Assembly (NCBI RefSeq): GCF_004299785.2
Contig: NZ_CP036246.2
Location: 1-64,000, forward strand
Length of the DNA stretch: 64,000 nucleotides
From: Arcobacter porcinus
GTDB taxonomy: Bacteria > Campylobacterota > Campylobacteria > Campylobacterales > Arcobacteraceae
Reading direction: 5' to 3'
Made by a program: the position numbers and the translations under genes. The number at the start of each line of letters is the position of its first letter. The stretch's first letter is position 1. Positions 1 to 10,154 of this stretch are shown here, piece after piece. Below the pieces are notes generated by a model, which saw only the letters and a list, made by a program, of their open reading frames with translations, was not told the origin of the DNA and searched no databases.

Positions 1-1311
1 ATGACACAAAAAGAGTTTTTAGTAAATATCCAAAAAGAGACAAATTCTATTGATTTTGATAGATATTTTAAACAACTAAATTTAAAAAAGCTATCACTTG
101 AAGAAAATATTGCTATATTTGAAGTAGCAAATAGATATATTGCTGCTTGGATAAAAAATAAATTTGAAGAAAATTTAAAAGAGTTTTTTGAAAAATATAG
201 TAATTTTAAACCAGAAATCGAGCTAAGAATCGCTGGGGAGAGAAAATTAAAAAAACAAAATGAACTACAAATTCAAAATCAAACTCCTGAAAGTACAATT
301 TTAAATCCTTCATATACATTTAACTCTTTTGTAGTTGGTCCATCAAACCAGATGGCTTATAATGCTGCACTTGCAGTTTCAAATAAACCAGGAATTCAAT
401 ATAATCCACTTTTTATTTATGGTGGAACAGGGCTTGGAAAAACACATATTTTACAAGCTATTGGAAATAAAGCCTTAGAAAATGACAAAACAGTTATTTA
501 TGTAACAATCGAACAATTTATGAATGATTATACATTTTCACTAAAAAATAAAAATATGGAACACTTTAGAACAAAATATAGAAATTGTGATCTATTACTT
601 ATCGATGATGTTCAATTTTTAAGTGGAAAAGAACAGACTCAAGAGGAATTTTTCCATACTTTTAATGAACTTCATAATGCAAAAAAACAGATTGTTATGA
701 CAAGTGATAGATTACCTTCACAAATTGCTGGTTTAGTTGATAGATTAAAATCAAGATTTGAATGGGGACTTACAACTGATATTCAAATTCCAAGACTTGA
801 AACGAAAATTGCAATTATTGAGAAAAAAAGTGAGCTAAATGGTATTAATCTTTCAAGAGAGATTATCTCATTTATAGCTACAACTTTAGATAGTTCAATA
901 AGAGAGATTGAAGGTGTTTTAATAAGAATAAATGCAAGTGCATCACTTCTAAATCAAGAGATAAATCTTGCAATGGTTCAAAATCTTTTAAAAGATCAAA
1001 TAAAAGAGAATAAAGAAAATATTAAACTTCCAGATATTATTAGTTTAGTTGCAAGTGAATTAAATATAAAACCAAGCGATATAAAATCTAAAAAAAGAAC
1101 TTCAGCAGTTGCAAATGCTAGAAGAGTTGTAATATATCTTGCTAGAGAATTAACTCACAATTCAATGCCTGATATTGCAAAATTTTTAGATATGAAAGAT
1201 CATAGTTCTATTTCACATAATGTGAAAAAAACTACTGAACTTATGAATAGTGATGAAAATTTTAAATTAGTTATTCAAAATTTAAAGAATAAATTAATAA
1301 ATAAGGAGTAG
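1..1311 (+). CDS. dnaA: Chromosomal replication initiator protein DnaA
   Basis: DnaA binds DnaA boxes at the origin and melts it to load the replicative helicase. At 436 residues the length is normal. The order is an N-terminal helicase-loader interaction domain (about 1-85), a variable linker, an AAA+ domain with Walker A GGTGLGKT at 141-148 and Walker B around LLLIDD at 198-203, and a C-terminal domain IV whose signature DHSSISH lies at 400-406. The window begins at its ATG, so its promoter is not visible. dnaN follows after 148 bp that hold DnaA-box-like sequences. The assignment is secure. Confidence 0.99.
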   Translation: MTQKEFLVNIQKETNSIDFDRYFKQLNLKKLSLEENIAIFEVANRYIAAWIKNKFEENLKEFFEKYSNFKPEIELRIAGERKLKKQNELQIQNQTPESTILNPSYTFNSFVVGPSNQMAYNAALAVSNKPGIQYNPLFIYGGTGLGKTHILQAIGNKALENDKTVIYVTIEQFMNDYTFSLKNKNMEHFRTKYRNCDLLLIDDVQFLSGKEQTQEEFFHTFNELHNAKKQIVMTSDRLPSQIAGLVDRLKSRFEWGLTTDIQIPRLETKIAIIEKKSELNGINLSREIISFIATTLDSSIREIEGVLIRINASASLLNQEINLAMVQNLLKDQIKENKENIKLPDIISLVASELNIKPSDIKSKKRTSAVANARRVVIYLARELTHNSMPDIAKFLDMKDHSSISHNVKKTTELMNSDENFKLVIQNLKNKLINKE

Positions 1312-1459
1312 AAGTAAGTAAATGTGTGAAAAGATGTGAATATAAATATAGTTTTATTCACTATCTAAACTATCCAAAATTTGGTGGTTTAAAAGGTATT
1401 TTCATCTTTTCACATGACCTACTACTAATACTAAAGAAATAAACTAAATAGGAGAAAAA
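1312..1459. other. Candidate replication origin segment (DnaA-box cluster between dnaA and dnaN)
   Basis: This AT-rich spacer holds several DnaA-box-like 8-mers: TTTTCACA on the minus strand at 1325-1332, TATTCACA on the minus strand at 1335-1342, TTATTCACT near 1354-1362 on the plus strand, and TTTTCACA on the plus strand at 1407-1414. The two outer boxes belong to a perfect 12-bp inverted repeat, TGTGAAAAGATG (1325-1336) and CATCTTTTCACA (1403-1414). The dnaA-dnaN gap is the position of oriC2 in the bipartite Helicobacter pylori origin. That this is part of oriC is inferred. The spacer must also carry the dnaN promoter. Confidence 0.6.
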
Positions 1460-2530
1460 ATGAAGTTGGTAATAAACAAACAAGTGTTAGAAAATGTTGT
1501 TAGCTCTATGCAAGCATTTTTAGAAAAAAAAGATTCTAGTGCAATAACTTCTCATATATATCTTGAAATCATAAATAATAGATTAATTGCTAAAGCAACT
1601 GATTATGAAATTGGTTTTGAAACATTTGTAGAAAATATATCAAACTATGAAGATGGAAAAACAACAGTAAATGGAGTTAATTTATTAAGTTTTATTAAAA
1701 GATTAAAAAATGAAGATATATCTTTAGAAACAAGTTCAAGTAATTTAATAATAAAACAAAATAAATCTATATTTAAATTACCAACTTATGATGCAAATGA
1801 ATTTCCAACTATTAATAAATATGAAAACTTAAAAGAGTTATCAATATCTATTTCAAATTTTATGAATTCAATTAAAAAAATATCTCCAGCAATTGATAGT
1901 AATAATCCAAAATTTGAATTAAATGGTGCATTAATAGATATTAAAAGTCAAAAAATAAACTTCTGTGCAACTGATACAAGAAGATTAGCTTTAACACATT
2001 TAGAAAATATGTCAAATAGTGAAGCTCAATTAATTATCCCAAAAAAAGCTATTTTTGAAATTCAAAAACTATTTTTAGATGAAGCAAAAATCTCTTATGA
2101 TAATAATAATTTAGTAATTTCAAATGAAAATAGTACTTTCTTTACAAAATTAATAAATGGAAAATATCCAGATTATGAGAGAATTATTCCTACAAATCTA
2201 AAATATAATATATTTATACCAAAAAATAGTGTAGTTGAATCAATTAAATTAATTACTTCTTTATCTTCAAATATAAAAATATCATTTACACAAAGTGCAA
2301 TTTTATTTGAATCTTTAGATGAAGATAGCGTTGCAAATACACAAATTGATATTGATTTAAATATAGAAAAAAATTTTTACATTGCTGTAAATGCTAAATA
2401 TATTTTAGATTTCTTCTCAATGTCAAATAGTGAGAAAGTAAGAATTGGATTTAATGAATCAAATCTTCCTTTCTATTTAGAAGATAATAAATTTATAACA
2501 ATTGTAATGCCAATTGTTTTAGAAAAATAA
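1460..2530 (+). CDS. dnaN: DNA polymerase III beta subunit (sliding clamp)
   Basis: The beta clamp encircles DNA and tethers DNA polymerase III and other replication and repair enzymes. The 356-residue product has the size of three repeated clamp domains. It carries recognisable clamp segments such as the FCATDTRRLAL stretch in the second domain and a C-terminus ending in a short VMPIVLEK-like tail. An AGGAG ribosome site precedes the ATG. It lies between dnaA and gyrB, the classical arrangement, and gyrB follows after 25 bp, so the two are probably co-transcribed. Confidence 0.98.
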   Translation: MKLVINKQVLENVVSSMQAFLEKKDSSAITSHIYLEIINNRLIAKATDYEIGFETFVENISNYEDGKTTVNGVNLLSFIKRLKNEDISLETSSSNLIIKQNKSIFKLPTYDANEFPTINKYENLKELSISISNFMNSIKKISPAIDSNNPKFELNGALIDIKSQKINFCATDTRRLALTHLENMSNSEAQLIIPKKAIFEIQKLFLDEAKISYDNNNLVISNENSTFFTKLINGKYPDYERIIPTNLKYNIFIPKNSVVESIKLITSLSSNIKISFTQSAILFESLDEDSVANTQIDIDLNIEKNFYIAVNAKYILDFFSMSNSEKVRIGFNESNLPFYLEDNKFITIVMPIVLEK

Positions 2531-2543
2531 AAATATCAAATAA

Positions 2544-4877
<2,334 letters not shown>

Positions 4878-4904
4878 ATAATTTTTGTTTAGGGGGAGTT
4901 TGGT

Positions 4905-5489
4905 TTGAGAAAACTTGTTAGTACAAAAGAAGCTTCAGAAATTCTAGGAATATCTGTTCAAGGAGTTCACTATCGTATTAAAAAAAATCAACTCCAATCT
5001 CAAACAAAAGATGGAAAAATATTTGTATATATTGATGAGATAGATCAAAAATTTACAAACAAAAAAGATAGTAAAGATGAGCAAAATATTATTGCAAATC
5101 TAAAAGATGAACAGATTTTAATCTTAAAAAAATCACTTAAATATCTTAAAAAAATGCATGATAAAGAGATAAAAAGACTTGAAAATAGCCATAAAATGGC
5201 TATTGATGTATTTAATAGGGAAATAAAACTTCTACAAAGTGCTTTTAATGAGATGAGAACAGTTTATAAAAATGAAATAGAGTATAAAAAAGATAAAACT
5301 TCTGAAAATAGAAGTGAGTTTTTGACTCTAAAAGAGTTTTTTATTATTCTAAAAAAAGCTTCAAAAACTGATTTAGAGATAAAAGATATCATAATAAACT
5401 CTATAAAAAATGGTGATAAAAGATTTATTTATAATAGAATTACTAAAAAAATATTAATTTATAGGGATGATTTTAAAGATTTATTTTAA
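4905..5489 (+). CDS. Small DNA-binding protein with MerR/excisionase-like helix-turn-helix and coiled coil
   Basis: The product has 194 residues. Residues 5-50 (STKEASEILGISVQGVHYRI) look like the winged helix-turn-helix of MerR/excisionase type proteins. A charged, heptad-like stretch at about 65-130 suggests a coiled coil for dimerisation. The last 60 residues start with LTLKEFFIILKKAS and could form a second small domain. The start is TTG, 14 nt downstream of a strong AGGGGGAG ribosome site, with no better in-frame start. It lies 27 bp after gyrB and may be co-transcribed with it. The specific function is unknown; a chromosome-associated or regulatory role is only a guess from the fold and position. 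Confidence 0.75.
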   Translation: MRKLVSTKEASEILGISVQGVHYRIKKNQLQSQTKDGKIFVYIDEIDQKFTNKKDSKDEQNIIANLKDEQILILKKSLKYLKKMHDKEIKRLENSHKMAIDVFNREIKLLQSAFNEMRTVYKNEIEYKKDKTSENRSEFLTLKEFFIILKKASKTDLEIKDIIINSIKNGDKRFIYNRITKKILIYRDDFKDLF

Positions 5490-5504
5490 AAGAAGTTTAG
5501 CACT

Positions 5505-5660
5505 CCTTCCCAGATACCCAATCACAACTCTAAAAAAGGTGCCTTGCTATGTTCCCATCCTGGGGCGTTGTCTTTAGTAAAGCTTGAAAAGGTCTAAAAA
5601 GGAGCATTCAAAACACTATTTTGTGTTCTCAATGCTACTTTAAAAGATGGGTATTCTAAC
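5505..5660 (-). ncRNA. ffs: Signal recognition particle RNA (small bacterial SRP / 4.5S type)
   Basis: The minus strand at 5545-5562 reads CAGGATGGGAACATAGCA. This is the hallmark SRP domain IV tip: CAGG and AGCA form the symmetric loop, ATG pairs with CAT, and the apical tetraloop is GGAA. Flanking GCC and GGC extend the stem. A distal helix is offered by ATACCCA (minus strand, complement of 5648-5654) with TGGGTAT (complement of 5514-5520), giving an RNA of roughly 140-150 nt. An extra AGCATT/AATGCT hairpin lies on the 5' side. The RNA binds Ffh to target nascent membrane proteins. The core identification is firm; both ends are approximate. Confidence 0.82.
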
Positions 5661-5693
5661 CAAAATATCTTTAATTTATTATAAAAGAGAAGA

Positions 5694-6101
5694 ATGACAT
5701 ATTTTATACTTTTTATTTCAGCATTTTTATCTGCAACTTTACTTCCACTTGGAAGCGAAGCACTTTTAATATATGATATAAAAGCTGGTTACAATATCTA
5801 TTTGATTCTTTTCTTTGCAACTTTAGGAAATAGTTTAGGATCACTATTAAACTACTATTTGGGCTTAAAAGGTGAAGAGTATCTAGTAGATAAAAAATTG
5901 GTTAAACAAAAATATATAGATAGTTCAAAAAGATATTTTGATAGATTTGGAGCTTTCTCTTTACTTTTTGCGTGGTTACCAATAATTGGTGATCCAATCA
6001 CTTTTATAGCAGGAGTTTTGAGATATGATTTTAGGAAATTTCTTGTTTTAGTAGTAATTTCTAAGTTTTCAAGATATCTTTTTATAGCTTTAATAGTTTA
6101 A
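5694..6101 (+). CDS. YqaA family inner-membrane protein
   Basis: A 135-residue polytopic membrane protein with hydrophobic segments at about 1-22, 33-57, 88-108 and 112-133. The sequence LPLGSEALL near the N-terminus, the GNSLGSLLNYYLG segment and the AWLPIIGDPITFIAGVLR loop match the YqaA branch of the DedA/SNARE-associated (VTT) superfamily. DedA-type proteins are linked to lipid flipping and envelope homeostasis, but YqaA itself has no settled function. An AGAAG site precedes the ATG. TrmO follows after 23 bp on the same strand. Confidence 0.85.
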   Translation: MTYFILFISAFLSATLLPLGSEALLIYDIKAGYNIYLILFFATLGNSLGSLLNYYLGLKGEEYLVDKKLVKQKYIDSSKRYFDRFGAFSLLFAWLPIIGDPITFIAGVLRYDFRKFLVLVVISKFSRYLFIALIV

Positions 6102-6124
6102 ATTTAATACTCAAAGGATTAAAA

Positions 6125-6613
6125 ATGAAAATAGATATAGAGTCAATTGGTACAATATTTACAGAGTTTAAAGATCGTGAAAATATGCCTGTACAACCTT
6201 GTGGAGGCGATAAAAGTATAGGAAAAATTGTAATAAAAGATGAGTATAAACAAGGTTTAAAAGATTTGGATGGATTTAGTCATATCTATTTAATTTACTA
6301 TTTTCATAAATCAAAAGATTATAAACTAGAAGTTATCCCTTTTAATGATAAAACTAATTCAAAAAGGGGTGTTTTTTCAACTAGAACTCCGATTCATCCA
6401 AATAAGATAGGATTATCTTTGGTTAAGTTAGAGAGAGTTAAGGATAATATTATTGAAATTAGAGGTGTTGATATTTTAAATGAAACCCCTTTAATAGATA
6501 TAAAACCATATATTCCAAATTTTGATTTTGTTGAGGGTGAGATTAAATCTGGATGGATGAACTCATCTTTAGATGAAGTAAGAAATAAAAAATCAGATAA
6601 GAGATTTTTATAA
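6125..6613 (+). CDS. trmO: tRNA (N6-threonylcarbamoyladenosine37-N6)-methyltransferase TrmO family protein
   Basis: TrmO (older names YaeB/TsaA) uses S-adenosylmethionine to methylate t6A37 in some tRNAs. The 162-residue product begins with the family pattern IGTIFTEFKDRENMPVQP and carries LDGFSHIYLIYYFH, then FSTRTPIHPNKIGLSLVKL and DILNETPLIDIKPYIP. All are characteristic of the beta-barrel UPF0066 fold. An AAGGAT site precedes the ATG. It is shorter than E. coli TrmO because it lacks the C-terminal extension, as is common for this family. The family call is firm; the exact substrate is inferred. Confidence 0.88.
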   Translation: MKIDIESIGTIFTEFKDRENMPVQPCGGDKSIGKIVIKDEYKQGLKDLDGFSHIYLIYYFHKSKDYKLEVIPFNDKTNSKRGVFSTRTPIHPNKIGLSLVKLERVKDNIIEIRGVDILNETPLIDIKPYIPNFDFVEGEIKSGWMNSSLDEVRNKKSDKRFL

Positions 6614-6638
6614 GAAGAGTCTATTTATAAACTCTTCT
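6613..6638. terminator. Convergent hairpin terminator between trmO and the methyltransferase gene
   Basis: AGAAGAGT (6613-6620) and ACTCTTCT (6631-6638) form an 8-bp stem with a 10-nt loop between two convergent genes. The right arm lies inside the last codons of the minus-strand gene. The T-tract is weak on both strands, so efficiency is uncertain. Confidence 0.5.
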
Positions 6639-7431
6639 GCCAAGAGATAAATGCCCAAGTTAAACTCTCTTTGTTTTTTTTATTTTTATAAGTAGTATTA
6701 AAATACTCTCTTAATATTTTCTCCTCTTTTTTAGATATTTCTCCTAAACTCCATTTTAAGCTTTGAATAAATTCATCTTCATTTGCAGTATCAAATTTTG
6801 AAGATTTTGTCTCAATAAAATCAACCTTTGCATAAATTCCCATGCTATGAAGAGTATTTACTAAATATATATAATCAGGTCGTGGAATAATATCTCTTTT
6901 TATTTGAGCTAAAATCTCTTTATCTATAAAACTTCCACCAACTTTTGTTGTGATATAGACTCTTTTGTTTGCTTTTTCATCTAATTTTTTTAAAGCTTTT
7001 TTTATATCTTTTACTTCCATGGACCTACTTGCAACTACAATATCAGCATTTGGAACATCTTCCCAAGAGTCATACCAAGATTTATGAATGCTTACTAAAT
7101 TATCAATTTCTTTGTTTTTTGCATTTTGTTCGGCATAATTTAACATCTCTTTTGAATAATCAAGAGCATAAACAGTTTTTAATTTTTTTGCAAGAGCTAA
7201 AGAAATAGTAGCAGGTCCACTTCCAACATCAAGCAAAGTTTCACAATCGCTTATATCAACTCTTTTTGTAAACTCTTTTGTATATGGACTATTTAAAACA
7301 TTTTGACTAAAATGCAAAGCCTTTTTATCCCAATCACTGCTACTTTTACTTTTAAAAGTAGAGTTCTTCATCTGTATTTTATATAGTTTTGAAAAGTTCA
7401 ATTTATCTAAATTTGTTTTTATAAGTGGCAT
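6625..7431 (-). CDS. Class I SAM-dependent methyltransferase
   Basis: A 268-residue protein with the Rossmann-like SAM-binding motif I LLDVGSGPATISLAL (about 67-81) and motif II VYALDYSKEML, as in UbiE/BioC-like methyltransferases. The N-terminal 55 residues, rich in Lys and Ser, include DWDKKALHF. It is the last gene of the modE-modA-TOBE-modB-modC operon, starting 10 bp after modC. Campylobacter has a BioC-annotated methyltransferase in a similar position. The substrate cannot be read from the sequence. A role in molybdenum cofactor metabolism or small-molecule methylation would be a guess. Confidence 0.8.
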   Translation of the reverse strand: MPLIKTNLDKLNFSKLYKIQMKNSTFKSKSSSDWDKKALHFSQNVLNSPYTKEFTKRVDISDCETLLDVGSGPATISLALAKKLKTVYALDYSKEMLNYAEQNAKNKEIDNLVSIHKSWYDSWEDVPNADIVVASRSMEVKDIKKALKKLDEKANKRVYITTKVGGSFIDKEILAQIKRDIIPRPDYIYLVNTLHSMGIYAKVDFIETKSSKFDTANEDEFIQSLKWSLGEISKKEEKILREYFNTTYKNKKNKESLTWAFISWQKSL

Positions 7432-7441
7432 TTTTAATCCT

Positions 7442-8296
7442 TTAAATCTTTTTGATGGTTGGAGAAAATGCTTTTGTACTTACATTTACTTTTTCTCCAA
7501 TTATTAAATTTTGAGCTTCTATATTTGAGATTACAACTTCTACAATTTGCTGACCAATAGCTACAATAGCGATATTTATAACATCAACTTTTATAATATC
7601 AAGAAGTTCTCCCTCAAAACTAAACTTCTGGCTACCTTCTGTTTTTAGTAAAATATCTTTTGCTAAACCATCGTTTGCTATTTTTCCCTCTTTTAAAACA
7701 AGAACTCTAGAAGCTAGTTTATACATCTCGCTTGGATCATGACTTACCATTATTGTTGTTGTATTAAACTCTTTATGAAGTGCCAAAATCTCATCTTGAA
7801 GTTTTAATCTCATATATGAATCAAGCGCTGAAAGTGGCTCATCCATAAGTAAGATTCTTGGTCTTTTCATCAAAGCTCTACACAAACTCACTCTTTGCTT
7901 TTGTCCACCACTTAATGAGCTTGGGTATCTGTTTTTTAACTCATATAAATCTGTAAGATTTAAAAGATAGTTTGCTAGTTCTTTATCTTTTTTTACAAAA
8001 AGAAGGTTCTCTATAACTGTTAAGTTTGGGAAAAGTGCATAATCTTGAAAAACAAATCCAATATCTCTTTTTTGAACAGGTTTTATAAACTTATCATCTA
8101 GCCAAATATCATTATCAACAACTATTTTTCCATCTGCATTTTCTAAACCTGCTAAAACTCTTAAGATTGTAGTTTTTCCACTTCCACTAATTCCACTTAA
8201 AGCTACAAATTCTCCAGTTTTTATAGATAAATTTATATCTAAAAGCATTTTTCCTGTGCTTCCGTGAAGCTCTTTTTTTATCTTTAAATCTATCAT
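7442..8296 (-). CDS. modC: Molybdate ABC transporter ATP-binding protein
   Basis: ModC hydrolyses ATP to drive molybdate uptake through ModB. The 284-residue protein has Walker A SGISGSGKTT (about 35-44), the Q-loop around FQDYALFPNLTV, the ABC signature LSGGQKQRVSLCRAL, Walker B ILLMDEPLSALD and the switch histidine in MVSHD. A C-terminal TOBE/Mop-like segment (about 225-284) probably binds molybdate and regulates activity. It starts one base after the modB stop, so the two are translationally coupled. The neighbours modA, modB and modE support molybdate (or tungstate) specificity. Confidence 0.95.
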   Translation of the reverse strand: MIDLKIKKELHGSTGKMLLDINLSIKTGEFVALSGISGSGKTTILRVLAGLENADGKIVVDNDIWLDDKFIKPVQKRDIGFVFQDYALFPNLTVIENLLFVKKDKELANYLLNLTDLYELKNRYPSSLSGGQKQRVSLCRALMKRPRILLMDEPLSALDSYMRLKLQDEILALHKEFNTTTIMVSHDPSEMYKLASRVLVLKEGKIANDGLAKDILLKTEGSQKFSFEGELLDIIKVDVINIAIVAIGQQIVEVVISNIEAQNLIIGEKVNVSTKAFSPTIKKI

Positions 8297-8989
8297 CTAT
8301 ATAACTCTATTTCTTTTTTGTTTACCATTAAACAAATATACTGCAAGAAGTGTAATAAAACTCATAACAATCATAATCAAACTATAAATATGAGCATTTT
8401 TATAATCAAGCACTTCAACAAACTCATAAATAGCAATCGCAGCAACTCTTGTTTCATTTGGAATACTTCCACCAATCATTAAAACAACTCCAAACTCCCC
8501 AACTGTGTGAGCAAAAGTAATTATAAGTGCTGTTAATAAAGATGGTTTTATATTTGGTAAAGCTATTAGTAAAACTGTTTTGAACTTACTTTTTCCACTA
8601 ATATAACTTGCTTCTATCATATTTTTATTTAGGCTTTCAAAACCACTTTGAAGTGGTTGCACCATAAAAGGAAGGCTATAAAGACAACTTGCAATTATTA
8701 TTCCATAGAAATTAAATACAAGTTTTATTCCAAAATACTCATCAAAAAATTGACCAATAGGAGAATTGTGTGATAAACCCCAAAGTAAATAAAACCCCAA
8801 AACTGTTGGTGGAACAACTAATGGCATAGTACAAAGAGCCTCAATAAAAGGCTTTGATTTTGACTTTGTTTGTGATAAATACCAAGCAAGTGGCATACAT
8901 AGGACAAACAAAATCAAAGTTGTAATTAGAGCCAATTTAAAAGATAGCATAAAAGGTGCATAATCAACACTTAATAAATAATCAATCAT
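8297..8989 (-). CDS. modB: Molybdate ABC transporter permease
   Basis: ModB forms the inner-membrane channel for molybdate. It has 230 residues with about five or six transmembrane helices. The cytoplasmic EAA loop that docks on ModC appears as EASYISGKSKFKTVLLIALPNIKPSLL (about 127-153). The LCTMPLVVPPTVLGFYLL stretch is characteristic of ModB/CysT permeases. The gene overlaps the upstream TOBE gene by 8 bp and abuts modC, indicating co-translation within the mod operon. Confidence 0.95.
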   Translation of the reverse strand: MIDYLLSVDYAPFMLSFKLALITTLILFVLCMPLAWYLSQTKSKSKPFIEALCTMPLVVPPTVLGFYLLWGLSHNSPIGQFFDEYFGIKLVFNFYGIIIASCLYSLPFMVQPLQSGFESLNKNMIEASYISGKSKFKTVLLIALPNIKPSLLTALIITFAHTVGEFGVVLMIGGSIPNETRVAAIAIYEFVEVLDYKNAHIYSLIMIVMSFITLLAVYLFNGKQKRNRVI

Positions 8990-9374
8990 TTAAAACCCTA
9001 TAAATAGATAAATCACTAGCTTTTATTAATATATTTACTTCATCATTTTCTTTTAAGTTCAATCTTTCTTGAGAGCTTTTTGTAATTATGCTTTCAAGTT
9101 TTGTATCATTTATTTCTAAAATGATATTTGATAGAAGTTTTCCACTGTTTATAGAGATAATTTTTGCAAGAGCTTGATTTGATAAACTAATATCCTCTAT
9201 ATGGTTTTTTGAAATAGAGATATTTGTAGGTTTTACAAGTAGTTCAACTCTTGAACCTACTTGTAAGTTTTCAATTAAATCTAAACTCATCATCTTAAAA
9301 ATATTATTATAAAAATCAAACTCAATAATATTTAAACTATCACTAGTTTGAATACTTTTCACTCTTGCAATCAT
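8982..9374 (-). CDS. Stand-alone TOBE (Mop) domain protein, predicted molybdate-binding
   Basis: The 130-residue protein appears to consist of two tandem TOBE/Mop-type beta-barrel repeats (about 1-62 and 66-128). The second repeat contains LAKIISINSGKLLSNIILEIN and ends in NILIKASDLSIYRV, matching the C-terminal di-Mop part of ModE. Such proteins store molybdate or sense it in the cytoplasm. It sits between modA and modB and overlaps modB by 8 bp. Campylobacter has a similar small molybdopterin-binding-type protein in its mod cluster. Molybdate binding is inferred from family and context. Confidence 0.82.
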   Translation of the reverse strand: MIARVKSIQTSDSLNIIEFDFYNNIFKMMSLDLIENLQVGSRVELLVKPTNISISKNHIEDISLSNQALAKIISINSGKLLSNIILEINDTKLESIITKSSQERLNLKENDEVNILIKASDLSIYRVLND

Positions 9375-9398
9375 AAATACTTTTCTACTCTTCTACTA

Positions 9399-10145
9399 TT
9401 ATTTTACTAAATATCCAAAATCAACAAATATCTTTTTAGCTTTATCTCCTAAGATAAAGTCATAAAAAGCTTTTGCTTCTTTGTTATCTTTTGCTCTATT
9501 TAAAATAATAATTCCTTGATCAATTGGAGTATATAATGATGGATCAACACTTACCCAGTCAATATCCTCTTTATATTGAGACATTTTTTCATCATATAAA
9601 GATGATTTTGCAATAAATCCAACTTCAGCAGCTGTTAAAGCATAAGTTACAGCTTGAGAGATTGATTCAGCATAAATTAGTTTTGGCTCAACTTTTTCAA
9701 ATAATTTTGCATTTTTAAATGCTTCAACAGAAGCTGTTCCATATGGAGCAGTTTTTGGGTTTGCAATAGCAACTCTAATAATATTTTTATCTGTTAAAAG
9801 ATTTAAACCTTTTGAAAGATCTAATTTTTTTGAGCTAAGCATTGCTAAGCTACCTTGTGCATAAATAACTGGTTTAGTTGAACTTAAACCTTGATTATCT
9901 AGTGTTTCAGGGAATTTCATATCAGCACTCATAAAAATATCAAATGGAGCTCCATTTATGATTTGAGTTGTGAATTTTCCACTACTTCCTAAAGTTACTT
10001 GTACTTTTGTATCTGGATTTGTTTTATTAAACTCTGCAATTAAATCATTAATAGCATAAGATACATTTGCTGCAACTGCTATATTTATTGTTCCTGCAAA
10101 AATACTTGAACATAAAAGAGCTAATCCTAAAATTATTTTTCTCAT
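9399..10145 (-). CDS. modA: Periplasmic molybdate-binding protein
   Basis: ModA captures molybdate in the periplasm and delivers it to ModBC. The 248-residue product starts with a Sec signal peptide (MRKIILGLALLCSSIFAG, cleavage likely near residue 17-19). It continues with INIAVAANVSYAINDL, the ModA family start, and contains GSSGKFTTQIINGAPFDIFMSAD, where the oxyanion-contacting serines are expected. The C-terminus has the usual YDFILGDKAKKIF ending. It starts 9 bp after modE. Tungstate specificity cannot be excluded by sequence alone. Confidence 0.95.
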   Translation of the reverse strand: MRKIILGLALLCSSIFAGTINIAVAANVSYAINDLIAEFNKTNPDTKVQVTLGSSGKFTTQIINGAPFDIFMSADMKFPETLDNQGLSSTKPVIYAQGSLAMLSSKKLDLSKGLNLLTDKNIIRVAIANPKTAPYGTASVEAFKNAKLFEKVEPKLIYAESISQAVTYALTAAEVGFIAKSSLYDEKMSQYKEDIDWVSVDPSLYTPIDQGIIILNRAKDNKEAKAFYDFILGDKAKKIFVDFGYLVK

Positions 10146-10154
10146 ATTTTATCC

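Noticed and set aside
5490-5693. tmRNA or tandem terminators after the small DNA-binding protein gene.
   Set aside because: There is no tRNA-like end or tag peptide frame, and the minus-strand SRP domain IV motif explains the conserved-looking core.
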